From Clostridiales bacterium (GTDB lineage: Bacteria; Bacillota; Clostridia; Lachnospirales; Lachnospiraceae): 5,080 nt of DNA. The position numbers and the translations under genes are program-made. The notes beneath the pieces were generated by a model that searched no databases, was not told where the DNA came from, and saw only the letters and a program-made list of their open reading frames with translations. This document shows positions 1 through 5,080 of this stretch, piece after piece; position 1 is the first letter of the stretch; each line of letters starts with the position of its first letter. The DNA lies in assembly GCA_019423835.1 (NCBI GenBank), contig JAHZAR010000109.1, forward strand, positions 2,989-8,068. The letters run 5' to 3'.

Positions 1-165
1 ATCAGCTCCTCCTCCCGCCTGGCTCTCAGACGATGCCTCCTGCTTCGCCTCTGCGGCGGTGCTGCCGCTCTCTGTACCTGAATCTGTATTTCCTGAGCAT
101 CCCGCCATAGAAAGAGCCATCACTCCTGCCAGGGCTGCTGCAAGCATTTTTCCTGTTTTTCTCAT
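1..165 (-). CDS. Secreted lipoprotein, N-terminal part (cut by window edge), probably a solute-binding protein
   Basis: The reading frame stays open from an ATG at 165 to the left edge, giving the first 55 residues. It starts with a short basic stretch (MRKTGK), followed by a hydrophobic core (about residues 7-20) and a lipobox-like M-A-G-C with Cys23 as the predicted lipidated residue. A low-complexity Ser/Gly/Ala/Glu/Gln linker then covers residues 24-55. This is the usual layout of Gram-positive lipoproteins anchored on the outer face of the membrane, most often ABC-transporter binding proteins. A strong Shine-Dalgarno GGAGGAG (171-177) lies 5 nt before the ATG and fixes the start. The gene has its own promoter and leader hairpin. 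No ligand-binding domain is inside the window, so the substrate is unknown. A phosphate-binding PstS would fit the neighbourhood, but a sugar- or peptide-binding protein is equally possible. The lipoprotein call is firm and the transporter role is inferred. Confidence 0.8.
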   Translation of the reverse strand, partial: MRKTGKMLAAALAGVMALSMAGCSGNTDSGTESGSTAAEAKQEASSESQAGGGAD

Positions 166-182
166 AAAATCTCCTCCATTCC

Positions 183-200
183 AACTGGCATCTTCCAGTT
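183..200 (-). repeat. Small hairpin in the 5' leader of the lipoprotein gene
   Basis: There is a perfect 6-bp inverted repeat, AACTGG / CCAGTT, with a 6-nt loop. It lies 5 nt upstream of the GGAGGAG ribosome binding site and downstream of the predicted promoter, so it would form in the mRNA leader. It has no U-tract and so is not a terminator. It could stabilise the 5' end or modulate ribosome access. A stem this short can also occur by chance. Confidence 0.4.
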
Positions 201-241
201 TCGTTTCTTCATGCTTCCCTTTTCGTTACAGGTTTACCGCC

Positions 242-270
242 ATCTTACTACACATTTTCCGCCGCGTCAA
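242..270 (-). promoter_or_regulatory. Sigma-A promoter driving the lipoprotein gene
   Basis: On the minus strand, TTGACG (265-270) and TAAGAT (242-247) are separated by exactly 17 bp. The -35 matches 5/6 of consensus and the -10 matches 4/6. Transcription would start near 235, giving a leader of about 70 nt before the ATG at 165. An A/T-rich stretch lies just upstream of the -35. Confidence 0.65.
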
Positions 271-324
271 TTTTATTTCTTTAATCTCCCACGAAATCAA
301 CGCGTTAAAGCACAAAATCAGCAC

Positions 325-358
325 TTTGCACAATTTTTGAGTTGCATTTTTGTGCAAA
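325..358. repeat. 9-bp perfect inverted repeat, candidate operator
   Basis: TTTGCACAA (325-333) and its exact reverse complement TTGTGCAAA (350-358) are separated by 16 bp. A further GCACAAAA at 310-317 is the exact complement of 348-355, so the GCACAA half-site occurs three times within 50 bp. TTGCA at 342-346 and TGCAA at 353-357 form another small dyad. The element lies between the two divergent promoters, about 55 bp upstream of the left promoter's -35 and about 108 bp upstream of the right one's. It has no poly-T run typical of a terminator. A regulator binding site is the most likely reading, but the regulator is unknown. Confidence 0.5.
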
Positions 359-398
359 ATAGCATTAGTCTTTTGTCTCTCTGCTCGCCCTCCCGCTG

Positions 399-431
399 TT
401 TTGGCCGGATGACTCCGGGAGCGGCCGAAAA
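399..431. repeat. GC-rich imperfect hairpin in the divergent intergenic region
   Basis: TTTT-GGCCG (399-407) pairs with CGGCC-G-AAAA (422-431) through a one-base bulge. A competing smaller stem, CCGGA / TCCGG with a 4-nt loop, sits at 405-418. It lies upstream of the rightward promoter and outside both predicted transcripts, with no poly-U tail on either strand. It could be a protein-binding dyad or the relic of a terminator. No function can be assigned. Confidence 0.35.
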
Positions 432-465
432 TCGTGCACTTTTTCACCGACAATGAACATTTTAT

Positions 466-494
466 TTGAATTCCATCCCTTTTTTCCCTATAAT
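466..494 (+). promoter_or_regulatory. Sigma-A promoter driving the PsiE-like gene
   Basis: TTGAAT (466-471, 4/6) and a consensus TATAAT (489-494) are separated by 17 bp. Transcription would start near 501, leaving a leader of about 40 nt before the ATG at 542. Upstream, three weak hexamers at 443, 454 and 465 are spaced exactly 11 bp apart and might be a degenerate Pho box. Confidence 0.7.
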
Positions 495-541
495 TATCTT
501 ATCACTCGACCATACCCCAAGAGAAAGAGAGGTTTTCATTC

Positions 542-1111
542 ATGAAACCTGTAGTTAAAAAGGCTTTGGAAAGCCGTATCGGGCGGGCGCAGCTTTTCAT
601 CTTCAGCACAGCCTTCTATTTCGAGGTCATCGCTGCCGTATGCATCATCATCGGCCTGGTTTTCACCTTCTTCGGCGTCCCCGAGCAGGTTCTCCTGCTG
701 GCAGAGGGCGGTTCCTTCATCACCTTTCTCACCTTTATGTTCAACATTATCATCGGAATAGAGCTTTTAAAAATGTTCTGCCGCCATGATCTGGATTCCG
801 TGGTGGAGGTGCTGCTTTTTGCCGTGGCAAGGCAGGTCATTATCGAGCACACCGCTATGATCGACAACCTGATCTGCATGGTCTCCGTGGCCATCCTCTT
901 CTGTATCAGAAAATTTCTTTTTGTCTCTGCGCTGGACAAGAAAGAGCCTGAACTGGAGGCCATAAATCCCGCTTTCAAGGCCTCCTCCCGCTCCGCATGC
1001 AGCTCCTGCCGCCCCAATACCGCCCGGGAGCTCCCGGCAGGGGAGGACAGCAGGGAGGAAACGCGTGAAAATATCCTGAAAAAATTCAGCCGCAATTCCT
1101 ATTTTGAATAG
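542..1111 (+). CDS. PsiE-like membrane protein (phosphate-starvation-inducible family), with extended C-terminal tail
   Basis: This 189-residue integral membrane protein has four hydrophobic segments at about residues 22-45, 57-78, 86-101 and 107-128, then a polar 55-residue tail. The central part, with a GIELLK segment (72-77), VARQVIIEH (95-103) and a last helix beginning IDNL, follows the pattern I recall for E. coli PsiE (FEFIALI, IVRLIIVDH, LDVLIY). I therefore place it in the PsiE family. E. coli PsiE is about 136 residues and is induced by phosphate starvation through PhoB, and its biochemical role is unknown. The extra length here is the charged tail, which contains a CxxC (Cys153, Cys156) and many Arg/Glu residues. 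The start is set by GAGAGG (527-532), 9 nt before the ATG, behind a good promoter. The gene is monocistronic and converges on a phosphate operon, which supports the call. An unrelated four-helix protein cannot be excluded. Confidence 0.65.
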   Translation: MKPVVKKALESRIGRAQLFIFSTAFYFEVIAAVCIIIGLVFTFFGVPEQVLLLAEGGSFITFLTFMFNIIIGIELLKMFCRHDLDSVVEVLLFAVARQVIIEHTAMIDNLICMVSVAILFCIRKFLFVSALDKKEPELEAINPAFKASSRSACSSCRPNTARELPAGEDSREETRENILKKFSRNSYFE

Positions 1112-1132
1112 CCATGCTGGGGCACTCTGCGC

Positions 1133-1188
1133 AAAAAGGAAGGAGGTGTCTGGCAGCTGCTGCAAAGCCAGACATCTCCTTCCTTTTT
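1133..1188. terminator. Shared bidirectional intrinsic terminator
   Basis: A 22-bp stem (1133-1154 with 1167-1188) encloses a 12-nt loop and is flanked by five A on the left and five T on the right, so it works as a hairpin plus U-tract in both directions. It starts 21 nt after the stop of the PsiE-like gene and ends 5 nt before the stop of the sensor kinase gene, so it ends both convergent transcripts. The only imperfection is position 1146 against 1175, a G-U wobble in the rightward RNA but an A-C mismatch in the leftward RNA. Confidence 0.9.
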
Positions 1189-1193
1189 CCTGT

Positions 1194-2600
1194 CTATTCT
1201 TTTGCGATGGGAAGCCGAATGATAAAACTGGTTCCTCTCTTTCCCTCCTCCTGGCTGGAGACAACCTTTACAGTACCGTGATAAAAATTCACAATGTGCT
1301 TTACAATGGAGAGACCCAGGCCCGTGCCGCCCTGCTTGCGGCTCCTTCCCTTGTCCACCCGGTAGAACCGCTCAAAAATACGTCCGAGACTCTCTCTCGG
1401 GATTCCCACCCCATTGTCAGAGACAATCAGGACCATATCCTTCCCCTCTTTTTTCAGGGAAAGCCATACCCTTCCTCCGTCAAGGTTATATTTAACCGCA
1501 TTGCTGAGCAGGTTTGTAAACAGTTCCTCCATCTGCCTTGCATCGGCACAGATCAGGAAGTCATCGGCATCTGTTTCCACCTGAATCCGCCGCTCTTTGG
1601 CCATCCCTTCCACAGTGGAAACGGCCCCTCTGGCAGTCTCCAGAGGACGGATGTCCTTAAGTTCCGCCTGCGCTCCCCCTGATTCCAGCCGGGAAATCAT
1701 GAGAATATCATCAATCAGACGAGTCATTCGGACCGCCTCTTTTTTGATCCTGCTCAGAAAATCCTTTCGCATTTCCGCATTGTCAGCCATGGGAGTGTCG
1801 AGAAGCTCCACATACCCGCGGATGGATGTGATCGGCGTCTTCAGTTCGTGGGAAGCGTTGCTGAAAAACTCCTGGCGGATCTGCTTTTCCTGTTCCAGAC
1901 GGTTGAGATACTCCCGAACATTCGTCGACATACGGGTCGTCGTGTCCGCGATCACATTGATTTCCGGGTATTTGCACTTTTCAAAATGAAAATCCGTGTA
2001 ATCGCCGTTCACCTTTATCATCTCTCTGGATATTTCCAGAAGAGGCTTGGTGATGGACTGGGAAAACCGTTCCGCCTCGAGTACAGAGCCAATCAGTGCA
2101 ACCGCAAAGCTCAGAAGAATAGCCGGGAGAAGCATAAGCGTATACTCTCTCATCCCTGTATAGGGTACAGCCAGTCTGAGAATACAGTCAGAGTAGGAGG
2201 ATTTAATAGCCACGTAGAGCATTTCCTCCCCCAGGGTTTTCGAGTGGCGTCTTGCATCTCCCACTCCGCCCCGCAGAGCCTCCTGAATCTCCTCCCTCTG
2301 CATGTGATTGTCAAGCTCCGATGCGTCCTTTACCCCTGTGTCGGCCTCCACCACCCCGTCCGGACGGATAATCGTCAGACGGCTGTTGTTCAGACTGGCG
2401 GCTTTCGTGAATTTCTCCGCCTGGGCCTTCAGGTCTCCGTCATACTCCAGAGCGCCATCCATGGTCTCCAGAGTAAATTCCATATCTTCCCTGCTGTTTT
2501 TCAGGATCACGCTGCTCGTCACTATGTAGAGAATCAGGCTGTTTAATACCAGAGCCATCATGAGAAGCTGAATAAATTTTCTGAATATCGCCGTTTTCAT
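1194..2600 (-). CDS. phoR: PhoR-type sensor histidine kinase
   Basis: This 468-residue membrane kinase autophosphorylates and passes the phosphate to the neighbouring response regulator. A first membrane helix (about 11-33) and a second (about 154-176) enclose an extracellular sensor domain of about 120 residues. A HAMP-like linker (177-231) follows. The H-box is SNASHELKTP with the phosphorylated residue His251. The ATPase domain has the N-box NLLSNAVKY (363-371), G1 DNGVGI (395-400), the F-box FERFYRVD (409-416) and G2 GGTGLGLSIV (424-433). All catalytic boxes are intact. Unlike B. subtilis PhoR (about 580 residues), it has no cytoplasmic PAS domain between HAMP and the H-box. The gene starts 33 nt after the regulator stop, behind a weak purine-rich site (GGGGGAAAG, 9 nt spacing), and is the last gene of the operon. 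The PhoR identity rests on linkage to a Na+/phosphate transporter. The kinase class itself is certain. Confidence 0.85.
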   Translation of the reverse strand: MKTAIFRKFIQLLMMALVLNSLILYIVTSSVILKNSREDMEFTLETMDGALEYDGDLKAQAEKFTKAASLNNSRLTIIRPDGVVEADTGVKDASELDNHMQREEIQEALRGGVGDARRHSKTLGEEMLYVAIKSSYSDCILRLAVPYTGMREYTLMLLPAILLSFAVALIGSVLEAERFSQSITKPLLEISREMIKVNGDYTDFHFEKCKYPEINVIADTTTRMSTNVREYLNRLEQEKQIRQEFFSNASHELKTPITSIRGYVELLDTPMADNAEMRKDFLSRIKKEAVRMTRLIDDILMISRLESGGAQAELKDIRPLETARGAVSTVEGMAKERRIQVETDADDFLICADARQMEELFTNLLSNAVKYNLDGGRVWLSLKKEGKDMVLIVSDNGVGIPRESLGRIFERFYRVDKGRSRKQGGTGLGLSIVKHIVNFYHGTVKVVSSQEEGKRGTSFIIRLPIAKE

Positions 2601-2633
2601 TCTCTCTTTCCCCCGCTTTTCTCATGCTTACGG

Positions 2634-3320
2634 TCAGCTGAGCCGGTACCCGACGCCGCGGATCGTCTTAATGCTGTGTCCTGCCTCTCCCAGCTTCTGT
2701 CTGAGAGTCTTGATATGCATGTCGAGGGTTCTCGTCTCTCCGTCATAATCATACCCCCAGATCCGATCGAGAAGCTCCTCTCTTGTCACAACTCTGCTGG
2801 TGTTTTCCATCAGGTAGCAGAGAAGCTCATATTCCTTCAGAGTCAGCTCCACCTCCTGGCCGCGCATCCTCACCTCCCGCTTTTCCCGATCGATGGAGAT
2901 ATCCCCCACAGACAGATTTTTCTCCTCCTGCTTATCATCGGTGAAGCGTTTCAGCAGATTCCTGATACGTGCGGAAAACTCCAGAATTCCAAAAGGCTTT
3001 GTCATATAGTCATCGGCTCCGCCGTCCAGACCTGCCACCACGTCCAGCTCACTGTCCTTGGCCGTCAGCATCATAACAGGAATTTTCTTTGTCTCTGCAG
3101 CAGCCTTGAGCTTCCCCACTGCGGCCATCCCGTCCATTCCGGGCAGCATCCAGTCAAAGACAAAGAGAGAGGGGAGTTCCCCTTCGGCCTCCTTCACGGC
3201 CTCCAGGGCTTCCTCTGCCGTCTCAAAGGAACGCGTCTGATACCCGAAGCTCTCCAGAGCCACGCAAATCAGGTTTCTGATATTTTCGTCATCCTCTGTC
3301 ACATAAATCAGGTGCTTCAT
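2634..3320 (-). CDS. phoB: PhoB/PhoP-type response regulator (OmpR family)
   Basis: This 228-residue DNA-binding response regulator has the usual length for the family. The receiver domain (about 1-122) has the acidic pair Asp10/Asp11, the phosphoacceptor Asp56 (in VFDWMLP), the switch Thr86 and the conserved Lys108 (in MTKPF). A short charged linker (about 125-136) leads to a winged-helix DNA-binding domain (about 137-228) with the recognition helix around 197-210 (TRTLDMHIKTLRQKL) and the C-terminal wing ending in IRGVGYRL. All phosphorylation residues are present. The ATG lies one base after the transporter stop, and its ribosome binding site is inside the transporter gene, so translation is probably coupled. 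The phosphate role (called PhoP in Bacillus, PhoB elsewhere) is inferred from the neighbours and from the TTTACA repeats in front of the operon. From sequence alone it could be another OmpR-type regulator. Confidence 0.85.
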   Translation of the reverse strand: MKHLIYVTEDDENIRNLICVALESFGYQTRSFETAEEALEAVKEAEGELPSLFVFDWMLPGMDGMAAVGKLKAAAETKKIPVMMLTAKDSELDVVAGLDGGADDYMTKPFGILEFSARIRNLLKRFTDDKQEEKNLSVGDISIDREKREVRMRGQEVELTLKEYELLCYLMENTSRVVTREELLDRIWGYDYDGETRTLDMHIKTLRQKLGEAGHSIKTIRGVGYRLS

Positions 3321-3321
3321 C

Positions 3322-4983
3322 TTACTCTATCTCCTCTTTCACATAGCCTGCAATATTTCTGGCATGATCTGCAATTCTCTCATAGTTGCTGACAGCATCA
3401 AGAAAGATGACTCCGCTCTCCGTGCTGCATTCGCGGTTGGAAAGCCGCTCCATGTGCAGCTCTTTCAACTCTTCCTCAAGACTGTCCACCGCTTCCTCGT
3501 ACCTTGCAGCCTGGCGTACCTTTGAGAGTTCCCTGTGTTCTCTCGATTCCACAGCCGTTTCTACAGACTGCAGGGCTGCGCCGGAGATCTTCTTTAGATC
3601 CTCCATACCGCGCTCTGAAAAGAGGCTGCCTGTCCTGATAACTGCCTGGGCCAGCTCTGCCAGGTTTTCCGCATGATCGCCGATGCGCTCAATATCGCCG
3701 ATTGTGTAGAACAGATTCTTTACCAGCAGATGCTGACTGTCGTTCAGGGAAAGGTTGTTGATCTTGACCAGATAGTCTGTGAGAACCGTATCCAGGCGGT
3801 TCACCTTCTTCTCATTCTCAAAAACTTCCGTGCAGAAGGATTCGTTTCTGTCCGTCAGAGCTGCTGTGGCTATCTTCAGGTTGGCAATAACAACCTTTCC
3901 CATATTGATAACCTCCCTCTCTGCCGTGTCAATGGCAAAAGACGGAGACTCCAGCAGCCTGTCGTCCAGATGGCGCAGAATGTCGGTTTCCACATCGTCC
4001 TCGGTCCGTTCATTCTTCTTTTCCTTTACAATGGCACAGGCCGTCTTCACGAGAAGCCCTGCAAACGGGAACAGGATGATCGTATTGGACACATTGAAAA
4101 TGGTGTGGAAAATCGAGATCCCGACGCTGTCTGCGCTGGAAGCCGCAAAGGACGGATTCAGAAGGAACACAGCAAACATGATCGTTCCAAAAAGAATCGT
4201 TCCGAACACATTGAACAGCAGATGGATCACTGCCGCCCTCTTGGCCGTGCGGCTGGCTCCCACGGAGGAGAGCAGGGCCGTGACACAGGTTCCGATATTC
4301 TGGCCCAGAGTGATAAATACGGCTGACTGCCAGTTTACCATCCCGTTTAAGGCCAGCGTCTGAAGGATTCCCACCGACGCGGAGCTGCTCTGGATTATGG
4401 CAGTCACCACAAGGCCCACGAGGACTCCCAGAATCGGGTTCTGTCCAAGGGTCTGGAAGGCCCGGGAAAAAACCGGCGCATCTCTGTAGGGCTCAATGGA
4501 GGAGGACATAAAAGAAAGGCCGATAAACAGGAGGGCAAATCCGATCAGGATCTCTCCGCCTTCCTTCTTTTTGTGGCTTTTCGTAAACATCACGAGAAAG
4601 GCTCCGAGGAAGAATAAAAACGGAGCAAAAAATTCCGGCTTCAGCACCTCTCCCCACTCACTCATGGATACAATCCAGCTTGTGATGGTCGTACCGATAT
4701 TCGCTCCCATGATAATTCCAGTGGCCTGAAGCAGATTGATAATCCCTGCATTTACAAATCCCACCACCATAACCGTGGTGGCTGAACTGCTCTGGATAAT
4801 GGCAGTCACAGCCGCTCCGGCAAGCACACCCAGCAGCCGGTTATTGGTGAGGACTCCCAGCATGTGCTGCATGCGGCTGCCGGCCGTTCTCTGAAGGCCG
4901 TCGGCCATGGTTCCCATTCCGTAAAGGAACATTCCAAGGCCTCCGGCAAATTGAAACAACATCCCCAAATCTGATATGGACAT
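3322..4983 (-). CDS. Na+/phosphate cotransporter with C-terminal PhoU domain (NptA/YjbB type)
   Basis: This 553-residue inner-membrane protein belongs to the Na+/Pi cotransporter family. Its membrane part (about 1-320) holds two inverted-repeat halves, each with the family signature: QSSSATT (64-70) with GANIGTT (93-99), and QSSSASV (198-204) with GQNIGTC (227-233). These motifs form the substrate and sodium site in the family. A cytoplasmic PhoU-like helical region follows (about 335-553), with two metal-binding-type motifs, GDIERIGDHAEN (429-440) and NYERIADHARN (533-543). The length matches two-domain homologues such as E. coli YjbB (about 540 residues). The start is fixed by GAGGAG (4991-4996), 7 nt upstream. 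It is the first gene of the operon and is followed after one base by the regulator. Family members can import phosphate, while YjbB has been linked to export, so the direction here is not certain. No defect is visible. Confidence 0.92.
   Translation of the reverse strand: MSISDLGMLFQFAGGLGMFLYGMGTMADGLQRTAGSRMQHMLGVLTNNRLLGVLAGAAVTAIIQSSSATTVMVVGFVNAGIINLLQATGIIMGANIGTTITSWIVSMSEWGEVLKPEFFAPFLFFLGAFLVMFTKSHKKKEGGEILIGFALLFIGLSFMSSSIEPYRDAPVFSRAFQTLGQNPILGVLVGLVVTAIIQSSSASVGILQTLALNGMVNWQSAVFITLGQNIGTCVTALLSSVGASRTAKRAAVIHLLFNVFGTILFGTIMFAVFLLNPSFAASSADSVGISIFHTIFNVSNTIILFPFAGLLVKTACAIVKEKKNERTEDDVETDILRHLDDRLLESPSFAIDTAEREVINMGKVVIANLKIATAALTDRNESFCTEVFENEKKVNRLDTVLTDYLVKINNLSLNDSQHLLVKNLFYTIGDIERIGDHAENLAELAQAVIRTGSLFSERGMEDLKKISGAALQSVETAVESREHRELSKVRQAARYEEAVDSLEEELKELHMERLSNRECSTESGVIFLDAVSNYERIADHARNIAGYVKEEIE
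3331..3336 (-). promoter_or_regulatory. Ribosome binding site of the response regulator, inside the transporter gene
   Basis: GAGGAG lies within the last codons of the transporter, 10 nt before the regulator ATG at 3320. As the transporter TAA ends one base before that ATG, a terminating ribosome could re-initiate directly. This argues for coupled expression of transporter and regulator and supports the chosen regulator start. Confidence 0.75.
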
Positions 4984-4999
4984 GATTTTTCTCCTCTAT

Positions 5000-5073
5000 T
5001 GTAAGATCTATTGTAAAAAGTATGTTCTAACTATATCAGTTCTATGTAAAGTCCGCTCACAGCTCAATGTAAA
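5000..5073 (-). promoter_or_regulatory. Operon promoter region with phased TTTACA repeats, putative PhoB/PhoP box
   Basis: Read on the minus strand, TTTACA occurs at 5068-5073, 5045-5050 and 5012-5017, with CTTACA at 5000-5005 and AGAACA at 5023-5028. Successive starts differ by 23, 22, 11 and 12 bp, that is, one or two helical turns. Gram-positive PhoP boxes are direct repeats of a TTAACA/TTTACA-like hexamer at about 11 bp, so this fits activation by the encoded regulator. Two possible -10 elements are TATAGT (5030-5035) and TACAAT (5010-5015). Neither has a good -35 at 17 bp, as expected for an activator-dependent promoter. The transcript would start near 5023 or 5003. The region may extend past the right edge. 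Confidence 0.55.
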
Positions 5074-5080
5074 AGCTCCG

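Noticed and set aside
226..250. TTACA, TTACC and TTACTACA cluster near the lipoprotein -10, considered as a second Pho box
   Set aside because: Spacings are 8 and 11 bp, so out of helical phase, and it covers a promoter with its own good -35. A chance match is likelier.
226..453. 75-codon minus-strand open frame in the divergent intergenic region
   Set aside because: There is no Shine-Dalgarno before its ATG, and it covers the predicted lipoprotein promoter and the inverted repeat.
616..1264. Two minus-strand open frames across the PsiE-like gene
   Set aside because: They overlap a gene with its own promoter and ribosome binding site, and one would run through the terminator hairpin. Neither has a membrane or domain pattern of its own.
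1848..2546. Long open frame on the plus strand (232 codons) opposite the sensor kinase
   Set aside because: It lies wholly antisense to an intact kinase with all catalytic boxes. Its translation has no recognisable domain, and such frames arise from codon bias in the real gene.
2440..2625. Upstream ATG at 2625 as an alternative kinase start
   Set aside because: It is in another frame from the kinase, so it gives only a shadow peptide. The ATG at 2600 begins a proper membrane-helix N-terminus.
2676..3392. Plus-strand open frame (238 codons) opposite the response regulator
   Set aside because: It is antisense to a complete OmpR-type regulator. The translation is rich in His, Leu and Ser with no domain pattern.
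3673..4363. Two overlapping plus-strand open frames opposite the transporter
   Set aside because: Both are shadows of the transporter gene, whose QSSS and PhoU motifs are unmistakable.

Overview
The window looks like part of a chromosome of a mid-GC, low-redundancy Firmicute, most likely a gut-type clostridium (Lachnospiraceae-like). The grounds are strong GGAGG-type ribosome binding sites, a Gram-positive lipoprotein leader, a short OmpR-PhoB/PhoR-type two-component pair, and intrinsic terminators. The taxonomic call is an inference from style and not from a marker gene.

Layout. Positions 1-165 (minus) hold the first 55 codons of a secreted lipoprotein that runs off the left edge. Its ligand cannot be told. 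Positions 166-541 are a divergent control region. It has a good sigma-A promoter facing left (242-270) and another facing right (466-494). Between them lie a 9-bp inverted repeat (325-358) and a GC-rich hairpin (399-431), and a small hairpin sits in the lipoprotein leader (183-200). Positions 542-1111 (plus) encode a four-helix membrane protein resembling the phosphate-starvation-inducible PsiE family. It converges on the next operon, and the two share a long bidirectional terminator hairpin (1133-1188). Positions 1194-4983 (minus) form one operon, read right to left: a Na+/phosphate cotransporter with a C-terminal PhoU domain, then a PhoB/PhoP-type response regulator starting one base after the transporter stop, then a PhoR-type sensor kinase. 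The promoter region at the right edge (4984-5080) carries repeated TTTACA-like hexamers at about 11- and 22-bp spacing, which resemble a PhoB/PhoP binding array.

How they fit together. The core is a phosphate-homeostasis cassette. The kinase (His251) and regulator (Asp56) would sense phosphate limitation. The regulator would probably act on the TTTACA array and so on its own operon. The transporter moves phosphate, and its PhoU-like tail is a candidate link between transport state and signalling. The PsiE-like gene is a plausible further member of the response. No mobile element, CRISPR array, tRNA or rRNA was seen. The window is mostly ordinary, recognisable biology. The points worth a second look are the gene order, the putative Pho box, the extended PsiE-like protein and the unexplained inverted repeat.
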